From Calliopsis andreniformis (taxonomy: Eukaryota > Arthropoda > Insecta > Hymenoptera > Andrenidae): 64,000 nucleotides of DNA. A model generated the notes under the pieces. That model did not search any database. It was given only the letters and a program-made list of their open reading frames with translations, and had not been told where the DNA came from. Positions 1 to 10,904 of the stretch are shown here, one piece after another; position 1 is the stretch's first letter; the number at the start of each line of letters is the position of its first letter. The position numbers and the translations under genes are program-made. Location of the stretch: the NCBI RefSeq assembly GCF_051401765.1, contig NW_027480595.1, positions 558,001 through 622,000 of the forward strand. Direction: 5' to 3'.

Positions 1-1030
1 ACGATTGAGGATTGAGGATTGAGTATTGAGGATTGAGGATTGAGGATAGAGGATTGAAGATTGAATATTGAGGATTGAAGATTGAGGATTGAGGATTGAG
101 GATTGAGGATTGAGGATTGAAGATTGAGTACTGAGGATTGAAGATAAAGAGTGAGTATTGAGGGTTGAGGACTGAGGATTGAGGATTGAGGATTGAAGGT
201 TCAGTATTGAGGATTGAAGATTGAGAATTGAGGATTGAGCATTGAAGATTGAGTATTGAGGATTAAAGATTGAGGATTGAGGATTGATGATTGAGGATTG
301 TAGATTAAGATTGAGGATTGAGGATTGAGGATTGAGGATTGAGGATTGAGGATTGAAGATTGAGGATTGAGGATTGAGGATTGAGGATTGAGGATTGAGG
401 ATTGAAGATTGAATATTGGTGATTAAACATTGAGGGTTGAGGATTGAGGGTTGTGGATTGAGGACGAGGACTGAGTGTTGAATATTGATGTCTGAGGTCT
501 GAGGATTGAGGATTGAGAATTGAGAATTGAGGATTGATGGTTGAAGATTGAGGATTGGGTATTGAGTATTGACGAATGAGGATTGAGGATTGCGGATTGA
601 GGATTGAAGATTGAGTATTGAGGATTGAAGACTGAGGATTGAGGATTGAGGATTGAGGATTGGGGATTGAGGACTGCGAATTGAAGATTCAGTATTGAGC
701 ATTGAAGATTCAAAATTGAGGATGAGGATTGAACATTGAGTACTGAGTGTTGGGGGTTGAGTGATGAGAATTTATGTTTCTGGATAGAGATTTGAAGATT
801 GCAGATTGAGTATTGGGTATTGAAAACTGTGAATTGAGGATATTCTATTGAGGATTGTGGATTGACAACTGAATGTTGAGGACTGAGGGCTGAAGATTGA
901 GGATTCAGGATTGAGGATTCAGAATTGAGGTTTGAGGACTGAGGATTGAGGATTGAAGATTGAGTATTGAGGATTGAAGATTGAGGATTGAGGATTGAGG
1001 ATTGAGGATTGAGGATTGAAGATTGAGGAT
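1..1030. repeat. Array segment with A9 block, mosaic of two other segments
   Basis: Bases 1 to about 310 resemble 12.29-12.60 kb, 51.66-51.96 kb and 59.23-59.54 kb, sharing the marks AGATAAAGAGTGAG and GATTGTAGATTAAG. From about 410 the sequence instead follows 53.58-54.08 kb and 61.15-61.68 kb, sharing ATATTGGTGATTAAACATTG and the A9 block at about 773-850. The roughly 1.55 kb that separates these two parts in the other copies, including the A8 block, is missing here. Near 960-1030 the segment passes into the A1-type array. Confidence 0.8.
773..850 (+). repeat. A9 landmark block (representative of 3 copies)
   Basis: Class A9 has TATGTTTCTGGATAG and TATTGGGTATTGAAAACTG at the core, GAATTGAGGATATTCT after it, then GTGGATTGACAACTGAATG. 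Core positions are 823, 53994 and 61569. Confidence 0.88.
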
Positions 1031-1066
1031 TGGGGACTGAGTGTTGAGGGTTGAGTGATGAGAATT

Positions 1067-1144
1067 GATGTTTGTGGATAGAGATTTGAAGATTGCAGGT
1101 TGAGTATTGAGTATTGAAAACTGTGAAATCATGATATTCTATTG
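1067..1144 (+). repeat. A1 landmark block (representative of 27 copies)
   Basis: The A block is 78 bases of strongly diverged heptamers, recognised by AGTATTGAAAACTGTGA. Class A1 continues with GAAATCATGATATTCT and then GACCACTGATTGTTG. Start positions of the AAAACTGT core, by eye, are 1117, 1947, 3254, 4191, 11019, 13686, 17436, 18072, 18875, 19812, 22132, 22768, 23571, 24508, 26828, 27553, 30040, 31270, 32206, 33723, 35233, 36070, 37377, 39633, 40372, 50384 and 57938. The block runs from 50 bases before to 27 bases after each core start. Split every seven bases it stays in register with its flanks, so it looks like mutated heptamers and not an insertion. Confidence 0.9.
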
Positions 1145-1437
1145 AGGATTGAGGATGGACCACTGATTGTTGAGGACTGAGGGCTGAAGGTTGAGGATTC
1201 AGGATTGACGATTCAGGATTGAGGTTTGAGGACTGAGGATTGAGGATTGAGGATTGAGGATTGAGGATTGAGGATTGAGTATTGAAGACTGAGGATCGGG
1301 TATTGAGGATTGAACATTGAGGTTTGAGGATTGAGGATTGAGGATTGAGGATTGAGGATTGAAGGTTGAATATTGATGAATGAAGATTGAGGATTGAGGA
1401 TTGAAGGTCGTGGATTGAGGACGAGGACTGAGGGTTG

Positions 1438-1449
1438 AGTATCGATACT
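1438..1449. repeat. 12-base perfect palindrome AGTATCGATACT (representative of 9 copies)
   Basis: Inside the recurrent string GGTTGAGTATCGATACTTG there is a perfect 12-base inverted repeat, followed by AGGCCT, a second short palindrome. Perfect copies were read at 1438, 3575, 19196, 23892, 27149, 31591, 35554, 37698 and 39954. The more frequent related form AGTATTGATACT is imperfect by one base. The string fits heptamer register, so it can arise from two point changes; no function is shown. Confidence 0.85.
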
Positions 1450-4400
1450 TGAGGCCTGAGGGTTGAGGATTGAGGACTGCGAATTGGGGATGAGGTTTGG
1501 GGATTGAAGATTGAGGATTGAGGATTGAGGATTGAGGATTGAGGATTGAGGGTTGAGGACTGAGGATTGAAGATTGAGGATTGAGGATTGAGGATTGCGG
1601 GTTGTGGATTGAGGACGAGGACTGAGGGTTGAATATTTATGTTTGAGGTCTGAGGATTGAGGACTGAGGATTGAGAATTGAGGATTGAGGATTGATGATT
1701 GAAGATTGAGGATTGGGTATTGAGTATTGAGGATTGAAGATCGACTATTGAGGATTGCGAATTGAGGATTGAGGGTTGGGGATTGAGGATTGAAGATTGA
1801 GTATTGAGGATTGAAGGTTGAGGATTGTGGATTGAGGATTGAGGCTTGAATATTGAGGATTGGGGACTGAGTGTTGAGGGTTGAGTGATGAGGATTGATG
1901 TTTGTGGATAGAGATTTGAAGATTGCAGGTTGAGTATTGAGTATTGAAAACTGTGAAATCATGATATTCTATTGAGGATTCAGGATGGACCACTGATTGT
2001 TGAGGACTGAGGGCTGAAGATTGAGGATTCAGGATTGAGGATTCAGGATTGAGGTCTGAGGACTGAGGATTGAGGATTGAGGATTGAGGATTGAGGATTG
2101 AGGATTGAGGATTGAGGATTGAAGACTGAGGATTGGGTATTGAGGTTTGAACATTGAGGATTGAGGATTGAGGGTTGAGGATTGAGGATTGAGGATTGAG
2201 GATGAGGGCTGAGGGTTGAGGATTGAGGTTTGAGGACTAAGGACAGAGGATTGAGGGTTGAGAATTGAGGATTGAGCATTGAGGATTGAAGATTGAGGAT
2301 TTGGTATTGAGGATCGAAGAATGAGGATTGAGGATTGAGGATTGAGGATTGAGGATTGAATATTGAGTATTGAGGATTGAAGATTGACAATTGAGGATTG
2401 CGAATTGAGGATTGAGGATTGAGGATTGAGGATTCAAAATTGAGTATTGAGGATTGAATGTTGAGGATTGTGGATTGAGGATTGAGGATTGAGGCTTGAA
2501 TATTGAGGATTGGGGACTGAGTGTTGAGGGTTGAGTGTTGTGAATTGATGTTTGTGGATAGAGATTTGAAGATTGCAGGTTGAGTATTGAGTATTGAAAA
2601 CTGTGAGTTCATGATATTGTATTGAGGATTGAGGATTGACCACCGATTGTTGAGGACTGAGGGCTGAAGAATGAGGATTCAGGATTGAGGATTCAGGATT
2701 GAGGTTTGAGGACTGAGGGTTGAGGATTGAGGATTGAGGATTGAGGATTGAGGATTGAGGATTGAAGACTGAGGATCGGGTATTGAGGATTGAACATTGA
2801 GGATTGAGGATTGAGTATTGGGGATTGAGGATTGATGATTGAAGGTTGAATATTGATGAATGAAGATTGAGGATTGAGGATTGAAGGTCGTGGATTGAGG
2901 ACGAGGACTGAGGCTCGAGTATTGATACTTGAGGCCTGAGGATTGAGGATTGAGGATTGCGAATTGAGGATTGAGGATTTAAGATTGAGGATTGGGTATT
3001 GAGGATTGAAGAATGAGGATTGAGGATTGAGGACAGAGGATTGAGGATTGAGGATTGAGGATTGAGGATTGAGGATTGAGGATTGAGGATTGAAGATTGA
3101 GTATTGAGGATTGAAGATTGAGGATTGAGGATTGAGGATTGAGGATTGAGGATTGTAGATTGAGGATTGGGGACTGAGTGCTGAGGGTTGAGTGATGAGA
3201 ATTGATGTTTGTGGATAGAGATTTGAAGATTGCAGGTTGAGTATTGAGTATTGAAAACTGTGAAATCATGATATTCTGTTGAGGATTGAGGATGGACCAC
3301 TGATTGTTGAGGACTGAGGGCTGAAGGTTGAGGATTCAGGATTGACGATTCAGGATTGAGGTTTGAGGACTGAGGATTGAGGATTGAGGATTGAGGATTG
3401 AGGATTGAGGATTGAGGATTGAAGACTGAGGATCGGGTATTGAGGATTGAACATTGAGGATTGAGGATTGAGGATTGAGGATTGAGGATTGAGGATTGAA
3501 GATTGAATATTGATGAATGAAGATTGAGGATTGAGGATTGAAGGTCGTGGATTGAGGACGAGGACTGAGGGTTGAGTATCGATACTTGAGGCCTGAGGAT
3601 TGAGGATTGAGGATAGCGAATTGAGGATTGAGGATTGGGGATTGAAGATTGAGGATTGAGGATTGAGGATTGAGGATTGAGGATTGAGGATTGAGGACTG
3701 AGGATTGAAGATTGAGGATTGAGGATTGAGGATTGAGGGTTGCGGGTTGTGGATTGAGGACGAGGACTGAGGGTTGAATATTTATGTTTGAGGTCTGAGG
3801 ATTGAGGACTGAGGATTGAGAATTTTAGGATTGAGGATTGAGGATTGAAGATTGAGGATTGGGTATTGAGGATTGAGGATTGAGGATTGAGGATTGAGGA
3901 TAGGGTATTGAGGATTGAAGAATGATGATTGAGGATTGAGGATTGAGGATTGAGGATTGAATATTGAGTATTGAGGATTGAAGATCGACTATTGAGGATT
4001 GCGAATTGAGGATTGAGGGTTGGGTATTGAGGATTGAAGATTGAGTATTGAGGATTGAAGGTTGAGGATTGTGGATTGAGGATTGAGGCTTGAATATTGA
4101 GGATTGGGGACTGAGTGTTGAGGGTTGAGTGATGAGGATTGTTGTTTGTGGATAGAGATTTGAAGATTGCAGGTTGAGTATTGAGTATTGAAAACTGTGA
4201 AATCATGATATTCTATTGAGGATTGAGGATGGACCACTGATTGTTGAGGACTGAGGGCTGAAGATTGAGGATTCAGGATTGAGGATTCAGGATTGAGGTC
4301 TGAGGACTGAGGATTGAGGATTGAGGATTGAGGATTGAGGATTGAGGATTGAGGATTGAGGATTGAAGACTGAGGATTGGATATTGAGGTTTGAACATTG

Positions 4401-4783
4401 AGGATTGAGGATTGAGGGTTGAGGATTGAGGATTGAGGATTGAGGATGAGGGCTGAGGGTTGAGGATTGAGGTTTGAGGACTAAGGACAGAGGATTGAGG
4501 GTTGAGAATTGAGGATTGAGCATTGAGGATTGAAGATCGAGGATTTGGTATTGAGGATCGAAGAATGAGGATTGAGGATTGAGGATTGAGGATTGAGGAT
4601 TGAATATTGAGTATTGAGGATTGAAGATTGACTATTGAGGATTGCGAATTGAGGATTGAGGATTGAGGATTGAGGATTCAAGATTGAGTATTGAGGATTG
4701 AGTGTTGAGGATTGTGGATTGAGGATTGAGGCTTGAATATTGAGGATTGGGGACTGAGTGTTGAAGGTTGAGTGTTGTGAATT

Positions 4784-4861
4784 GATGTTTGTGGATAGAG
4801 ATTTGAAGATTGCAGGTTGAGTATTGAGTATTGAAAACTGTGAGTTCATGATATTGTATTG
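4784..4861 (+). repeat. A2 landmark block (representative of 16 copies)
   Basis: Class A2 has GAGTTCATGATATTGT after the core and then GACCACCGATTGTTG. Core positions are 2597, 4834, 11655, 14322, 20462, 25158, 28210, 30690, 32856, 34366, 36720, 41029, 42790, 45317, 51020 and 58595. Thirteen of these are followed by a B block exactly 269 bases later (A core to B core). The three exceptions are 2597, 30690 and 36720. Private sub-variants (GAGCTCAT at 20.46 and 25.16 kb, GTAAGTTCAT at 51.02 and 58.60 kb) track the large duplications. Confidence 0.9.
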
Positions 4862-5063
4862 AGGATTGAGGATTGACCACCGATTGTTGAGGACTGAGGG
4901 CTGAAGATTGAGGATTCAGGATTGAGGATTCAGGATTGAGGTTTGAGGACTGAGGATTGAGGGTTGAGGATCGAGGATTGAGCATTCACGCTTGAGGATT
5001 GAGGATTGAGGATGGAGGATTGAAGAGAGAGGACTGAGTGTTGAGGATTGAGTGTTGAGGATT

Positions 5064-5141
5064 GATGTTTGAGGATTGAGATTTGATTATTGAATATTTT
5101 GGAACGAGTATTCAACCATGAGAATTCAGTATATTCTATTG
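5064..5141 (+). repeat. B landmark block (representative of 14 copies)
   Basis: The B block contains GAATATTTTGGAACGAG followed by TATTCAACCATGAGAATTC. It is 78 bases long like the A block, with the same ends (GATGTTTG at the left, TATTCTATTG at the right). Cores (AACGAG or AATGAG) lie at 5103, 11924, 14591, 20731, 25427, 28479, 33125, 34635, 38232, 41298, 43059, 45586, 51289 and 58864. Copies at 11924, 14591, 28479, 41298, 51289 and 58864 have AATGAG; the rest have AACGAG. The block keeps heptamer register. The one at 38232 is truncated on its left by a deletion junction. Confidence 0.9.
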
Positions 5142-5803
5142 AGTATTGAGAATTGAGGATTGATGGTTGAGTATTGAGGATTGATGTATGAGGGTTGTGT
5201 GTTGAATATTGAGGATTGAGGATTGAGGATTGTAGGTTGAATATTGATGAATGAAGATTGAGGATTGAGGATTGAAGGTCGTGGATTGAGGACGAGGACT
5301 GAGGGTTGAGTATTGATACTTGAGGCCTGAGGATTGAGGATTGAGGATTGCGAATTGAGGATTGAGGATTTAAGATTGAGGATTGGGTATTGAGGATTGA
5401 AGAATGAGGATTGAGGATTGAGGGCAGAGGATTGAGGATTGAAGATTGACGATTGAGGATTGAGGATTGAGGATTGAGGATTGAGGATTGAGGATTGAGG
5501 GTTGAAGATTGAGTATTGAGGATTGAAGATTGAGGATTGAGGATTGAGGATTGAGGATTGAGGATTGAAGATTGAGTACTGAGGATTGAAGATTAAGAGT
5601 GAGTATTGAGGGTTGAGGACTGAGGATTGAGGATTGAGGATTGAAGGTTCAGTATTGAGGATTGAAGATTGAGAATTGAGGATTGAGCATTGAAGATTGA
5701 GTATTGAGGATTGAAGGTTGAGGATTGTGGATTGAGGATTGAGGATTGAGCATTGAATATTGAGGATTGGGGACTGAGTGTTGAGGGTTGAATGATGAGA
5801 ATT

Positions 5804-5881
5804 GATGTCTGTGGATGGAGATTTGAAGATTGCAGATTGAGTATTGAGTATTGAAAACTGTGAATTGATGATATTCTATTG
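5804..5881 (+). repeat. A3 landmark block (representative of 9 copies)
   Basis: Class A3 has GTGGATGGAGATTTG before the core, GAATTGATGATATTCT after it, then GACATCTGATTGCTG and GCTGAAGCTTGAGG. Core positions are 5854, 6810, 8632, 21482, 26178, 29258, 38983, 42077 and 47983. Confidence 0.88.
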
Positions 5882-6165
5882 AGGATTGAGGATTGACATC
5901 TGATTGCTGAGGACTGAGTGCTGAAGCTTGAGGATTCAGGATTGAGGATTCAGGATTGAGGTTTGAGGAGAGAGGACTGAGGATTGAGGATTGAGGATTG
6001 AGAATTGAGGATTGAGGATTGAGGATTGAAGATTGAGGATTGAGGATGAGGGCTGAGGGTTGAGGATTGAGGTTTGCGGACTGAGGACTGAGGATTGAGG
6101 ATTGAGAATTGAGGATGAGGATTGAACATTGAGTACTGAGTGTTGAGGGTTGAGTGATGAGAATT

Positions 6166-6243
6166 TACGTTTCTGGATAGAGATTTGAAGATTGCAGATT
6201 GAGTATTGAGTATTGAAAACTGTGAATTCAGGATATTCTATTG
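6166..6243 (+). repeat. A4 landmark block (representative of 2 copies)
   Basis: Class A4 has ATTTACGTTTCTGGATAG before the core, GAATTCAGGATATTCT after it, and then GACAACTGAATGTTG. Core positions are 6216 and 7172, only within the 956-base tandem units. Confidence 0.85.
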
Positions 6244-6716
6244 AGGATTGAGGATTGACAACTGAATGTTGAGGACTGAGGGCTGAAGATTGAGGATTCA
6301 GGATTGAGGATTCAGAATTGAGGTTTGAGGACTGAGAATTGAGGATTGAAGATTGAGTATTGAGGATTGAAGATTGAGGATTGAGGATTGAGGATTGAGG
6401 AATGAGGATGAGGGCTGAGTGTTGGGGATTGAGGTTTGAGGACTAAGGACGGAGGATTGAGGATTGAGAATTGAGGATTGAGGATTGAGGATTGAAGATT
6501 GAGGATTGGGTATTGAAGATCGAAGAAAGAGGATTGAGGATTGAGGATTGAGGATTGAGGATTGAGGATTGAATATTGAGTATTGAGGATTGAAGATTGA
6601 CTATTGAGGATTGCGAATTCAGGATTGAGGATTGAGGATTGAGGATTGAAGATTGAGTATTGAGGATTGAAGGTTGAGTATTGTTGATTGAGGATTGAGG
6701 GTTGAGGCTTGAATAT

Positions 6717-7672
6717 TGAGGATTGGGGACTGAGTGTTGAGGGTTGAATGATGAGAATTGATGTCTGTGGATGGAGATTTGAAGATTGCAGATTGAGTAT
6801 TGAGTATTGAAAACTGTGAATTGATGATATTCTATTGAGGATTGAGGATTGACATCTGATTGCTGAGGACTGAGTGCTGAAGCTTGAGGATTCAGGATTG
6901 AGGATTCAGGATTGAGGTTTGAGGAGAGAGGACTGAGGATTGAGGATTGAGGATTGAGAATTGAGGATTGAGGATTGAGGATTGAAGATTGAGTATTGAG
7001 GATGAGGGCTGAGGGTTGAGGATTGAGGTTTGCGGACTGAGGACTGAGGATTGAGGATTGAGAATTGTGGATGAGGATTGAACATTGAGTACTGAGTGTT
7101 GAGGGTTGAGTGATGAGAATTTACGTTTCTGGATAGAGATTTGAAGACTGCAGATTGAGTATTGAGTATTGAAAACTGTGAATTCAGGATATTCTATTGA
7201 GGATTGAGGATTGACAACTGAATGTTGAGGACTGAGGGCTGAAGATTGAGGATTCAGGATTGAGGATTCAGAATTGAGGTTTGAGGACTGAGAATAGAGG
7301 ATTGAAGATTGAGTATTGAGGATTGAAGATTGAGGATTGAGGATTGAGGATTGAGGATTGAGGATGAGGGCTGAGTGTTGAGGATTGAGGTTTGAGGACT
7401 AAGGACGGAGGATTGAGGATTGAGAATTGAGGATTGAGGATTGAGGATTGAAGATTGAGGATTGGGTATTGAAGATCGAAGAAAGAGGATTGAGGATTGA
7501 GTATTGAGGATTGAGGATTGAGGATTGCATATTGAGTATTGAGGATTGAAGATTGACTATTGAGGATTGCGAATTCAGGATTGAGGATTGAGGATTGAGG
7601 ATTGAAGATTGAGTATTGAGGATTGAAGGTTGAGTATTGTTGATTGAGGATTGAGGGTTGAGGCTGGAATAT
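6717..7672 (+). repeat. 956-base tandem unit, copy 2 (A3-A4)
   Basis: This is the second copy, with A3 at 6760-6837 and A4 at 7122-7199. Its right edge at about 7660-7710 contains a short extra tandem duplication of the string ATATTGAGGATTGGGGCTTG (first form GGCTGGAATATTG, second GGCTTGAATATTG), after which an A7 block begins. Together with copy 1 it is the only place in the window where A4 blocks occur. Confidence 0.9.
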
Positions 7673-7736
7673 TGAGGATTGGGGCTTGAATATTGAGGAT
7701 TGGGGACTGAGTGTTGAGGGTTGAGTGATGAGAATT

Positions 7737-7814
7737 GATGTTTGTGGATAGAGATCTGAAGATTGCAGGTTGAGTATTGAGTATTGAAAACTGTGAATTC
7801 ATGATATTCTATTG
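7737..7814 (+). repeat. A7 landmark block (representative of 6 copies)
   Basis: Class A7 has GAGATCTGAAGATTGCAGG before the core, GAATTCATGATATTCT after it, then GAGGATAGAGGATTGACC. Core positions are 7787, 10027, 44618, 47145, 49385 and 56939. Confidence 0.88.
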
Positions 7815-9237
7815 AGGATAGAGGATTGACCACTGATTGTTGAGGACTGAGGGCTGAAGATTGAGGATTCAGGATTGAGGATTCAGGATTGAGGTTTGAG
7901 GACTGAGGGTTGAGGATTGAGGATTGAGGATTGAGGATTGAGGATTGAGGATTGAAGACTGAGGATCGGGTATTGAGGATTGAACATTGAGGATTGAGGA
8001 TTGAGGATTGAGGATTGAGGATTGAGGATTGAAGGTTGAATATTGATGAATGAAGATTGAGGATAGAGGATTGAAGGTCGTGGATTGAGGACGAGGACTG
8101 AGGGTCGAGTATTGATACTTGAGGCCTGAGGATTGAGGATTGAGGATTGCGAATTGAGGATTGAGGATTTAAGATTGAGGATTGGGTATTGAGGATTGAA
8201 GAATGAGGATTGAGGATTGAGGACAGAGGATTGAGGATTGAGGATTGAGGATTGAGGATTGAGGATTGAGGATTGAGGATTGAAGATTGAGTATTGAGGA
8301 TTGAAGATTGAGGATTGAGGATTGAGGATTGAGGATTGAGGATTGAAGATTGAGTACTGAGGATTGAAGATAAAGAGTGAGTATTGAGGGTTGAGGACTG
8401 AGGATTGAGGATTGAGGATTGAAGGTTCAGTATTGAGGATTGAAGATTGAGAATTGAGGATTGAGCATTGAAGATTGAGTATTGAGGATTGAAGGTTGAG
8501 GATTGTGGATTGAGGATTGAGGATTGACCATTGAATATTGAGGATTGGGGACTGAGTGTTGAGGGTTGAATGATGAGAATTGATGTTTGTGGATGGAGAT
8601 TTGAAGATTGCAGATTGAGTATTGAGTATTGAAAACTGTGAATTGATGATATTCTATTGAGGATTGAGGATTGACATCTGATTGCTGAGGACTGAGTGCT
8701 GAAGCTTGAGGATTCAGGATTGAGGATTCAGGATTGAGGTTTGAGGAGAGAGGACTGAGGATTGAGGATTGAGAATTGAGGATTGAGGATTGAGGATTGA
8801 AGATTGAGTATTGAGGATTGAAGATTGACGATTGAGGATTGAAGATTGAGGATTGTGGATTGAGGATTGAGGATTGAGGATTGAAGATTGAGTATTGAGG
8901 ATTGATGATTGAGGATTGAGGATTGAGGATTGAAGATTGAGTACTGAGGATTGAAGATTAAGATTGAGGATTGAGGATTCAGGATTGAGGATTGAGGATT
9001 GAGGATTGAAGATTGAGTATTGAGGATTGAAGATTGAGGATTGAGGATTGAGGATTGAGGATTGAGGATTGAAGATTGAGTACTGAGGATTGAAGATTAA
9101 GAGTGAGGATTGAGGATTGAGGACTGAGGATTGAGGATTGAGGATTGAAGGTTCAGTATTGAGGATTGAAGATTGAGAATTGAGGATTGAGGGTTGAACA
9201 TTGAGGACTGAGTGTTGAGGGTTGAGTGATGAGAATT

Positions 9238-9315
9238 GATGTTTGTGGATAGAGATTTGAAGATTGCAGATTGAGTATTGAGTATTGAAAACTGTGAATT
9301 GAGTATATTCTATTG
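9238..9315 (+). repeat. A5 landmark block (representative of 4 copies)
   Basis: Class A5 has GAATTGAGTATATTCT after the core, then GACAACAGATTGTTG, and further on GAGGGTTCCGGATTG. Core positions are 9288, 43879, 46406 and 48646. Each is followed by A6 after 362 bases and A7 after another 377. Confidence 0.88.
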
Positions 9316-9599
9316 AGGATTGAGGATTGACAACAGATTGTTGAGGACTGAGGGCTGAAGATTGAGGGTTCCGGATTGAGGATTCAGAATTGAAATTTGA
9401 GGACTGAGCATTGAGGATTGAAGATTGAGTATTGAGGATCGAAGATTGAGAATTGAGGATTGAGGATTGAGGATTGAGGATGAGGGCTGAGGGTTGAAGA
9501 TTGAGGTTTGCGGACTGAGGACTGAGGATTGAGGATTGAGAATTGAGGATGAGGATTGAACATTGAGTACTGAGTGTTGAGGGTTGAGTGATGAGAATT

Positions 9600-9677
9600 T
9601 ATGTTTCTGGATAGAGATTTGAATATTGCAGATTGAGTATTGAGTATTGAAAACTGTGAGTTCAGGATATTCTATTG
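9600..9677 (+). repeat. A6 landmark block (representative of 5 copies)
   Basis: Class A6 has TATGTTTCTGGATAG and TTGAATATTGCAG before the core, GAGTTCAGGATATTCT after it, then GACAACTGAATCTTG. Core positions are 9650, 44241, 46768, 49008 and 56562. The last one lacks a preceding A5 because the 7.5-kb duplication starts between A5 and A6. Confidence 0.88.
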
Positions 9678-10904
9678 AGGATTGAGGATTGACAACTGAA
9701 TCTTGAGGACTGAGGGCTGAAGATTGAGGATTCAGGATTGATGATTCAGAATTGAGGTTTGAGGACTGAGAATTGAGGATTGAAGATTGAGTATTCAGGA
9801 TTGAAGATTGAGGATTGAGGATTGAGGATTGAGGATTGAGGATGAGGGCTGAGTGTTGAGGATTGAGGTTTGAGGGCTAAGGACGGAGGATTGAGGATTG
9901 AGAATTGAGGATTGAGGATTGGGGCTTGAATATTGAGGATTGGGGACTGAGTGTTGAGGGTTGAGTGATGAGAATTGATGTTTGTGGATAGAGATCTGAA
10001 GATTGCAGGTTGAGTATTGAGTATTGAAAACTGTGAATTCATGATATTCTATTGAGGATAGAGGATTGACCACTGATTGTTGAGGACTGAGGGCTGAAGA
10101 TTGAGGATTCAGGATTGAGGATTCAGGATTGAGGTTTGAGGACTGAGGGTTGAGGATTGAGGATTGAGGATTGAGGATTGAGGATTGAAGACTGAGGATC
10201 GGGTATTGAGGATTGAACATTGAGGATTGAGGATTGAGTATTGAGGATTGAGGATTGATGATTGAAGGTTGAATATTGATGAATGAAGATTGAGGATTGA
10301 GGATTGAAGGTCGTGGATTGAGGACGAGGACTGAGGGTCGAGTATTGATACTTGAGGCCTGAGGATTGAGGATTGAGGATTGCGAATTGAGGATTGAGGA
10401 TTTAAGATTGAGGATTGGGTATTGAGGATTGAAGAATGAGGATTGAGGATTGAGGACAGAGGATTGAGGATTGAGGATTGAGGATTGAGGATTGAGGATT
10501 GAGGATTGAGGATTGAAGATTGAGTATTGAGGATTGAAGATTGAGGATTGAGGATTGAGGATTGAGGGTTGCGGGTTGTGGATTGAGGACGAGGACTGAG
10601 GGTTGAATATTTATGTTTGAGGTCTGAGGATTGAGGACTGAGGATTGAGAATTGAGGATTGAGGATTGAGGATTGAAGATTGAGGATTGGGTATTGAGGA
10701 TTGAGGATTGAGGATTGAGGATTGAGGATAGGGTATTGAGGATTGAAGAATGATGATTGAGGATTGAGGATTGAGGATTGAGGATTGAATATTGAGTATT
10801 GAGGATTGAAGATCGACTATTGAGGATTGCGAATTGAGGATTGAGGGTTGGGTATTGAGGATTGAAGATTGAGTATTGAGGATTGAAGGTTGAGGATTGT
10901 GGAT

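Larger units (their letters stand above)
1031..5760. repeat. A1/A2/B higher-order segment
   Basis: Landmark blocks in order are A1 (1067-1144), A1 (1897-1974), A2 (2547-2624), A1 (3204-3281), A1 (4141-4218), A2 (4784-4861) and B (5064-5141). The part from about 2.9 to 5.1 kb closely matches 18.6-20.7 kb and 23.3-25.4 kb at offsets near 15.62 kb and 20.32 kb. Between blocks the sequence is ordinary heptamer with recurrent marker variants. No gene is seen. Confidence 0.85.
5761..6716 (+). repeat. 956-base tandem unit, copy 1 (A3-A4)
   Basis: This unit carries an A3 block (5804-5881) followed 362 bases later by an A4 block (6166-6243). Both blocks recur exactly 956 bases downstream, and so do private marks such as GATGTCTGTGGATGG and GATCGAAGAAAGAGG. 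The unit starts and ends in a shared string containing TTGAATATTGAGGATTGGGG, which is the probable exchange site. The length is not a multiple of 7 because the unit contains irregular-length heptamers. Confidence 0.9.
7673..10904. repeat. A7-A3-A5-A6-A7 higher-order segment
   Basis: Blocks in order are A7 (7737-7814), A3 (8582-8659), A5 (9238-9315), A6 (9600-9677) and A7 (9977-10054). The same order recurs at 47.1-49.4 kb at an offset of 39,351-39,358 bases. The A5-A6-A7 part also recurs at 43.9-44.6 kb and 46.4-47.1 kb with the same 362- and 377-base spacings. Gaps between blocks hold only heptamer variants. Confidence 0.85.

Noticed and set aside
1067..1144. A block as an inserted transposon fragment, tRNA-derived element or promoter
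   Set aside because: It divides cleanly into heptamers in register with both flanks, has no terminal repeats or target duplications, and has no tRNA-like arms or convincing promoter elements. Divergence from heptamers is the simpler explanation.
5101..5141. TATATTCTATTG-type AT-rich strings in A and B blocks as TATA or -10 promoter elements
   Set aside because: A short AT-rich match in a low-complexity array without any downstream gene is not evidence of a promoter.
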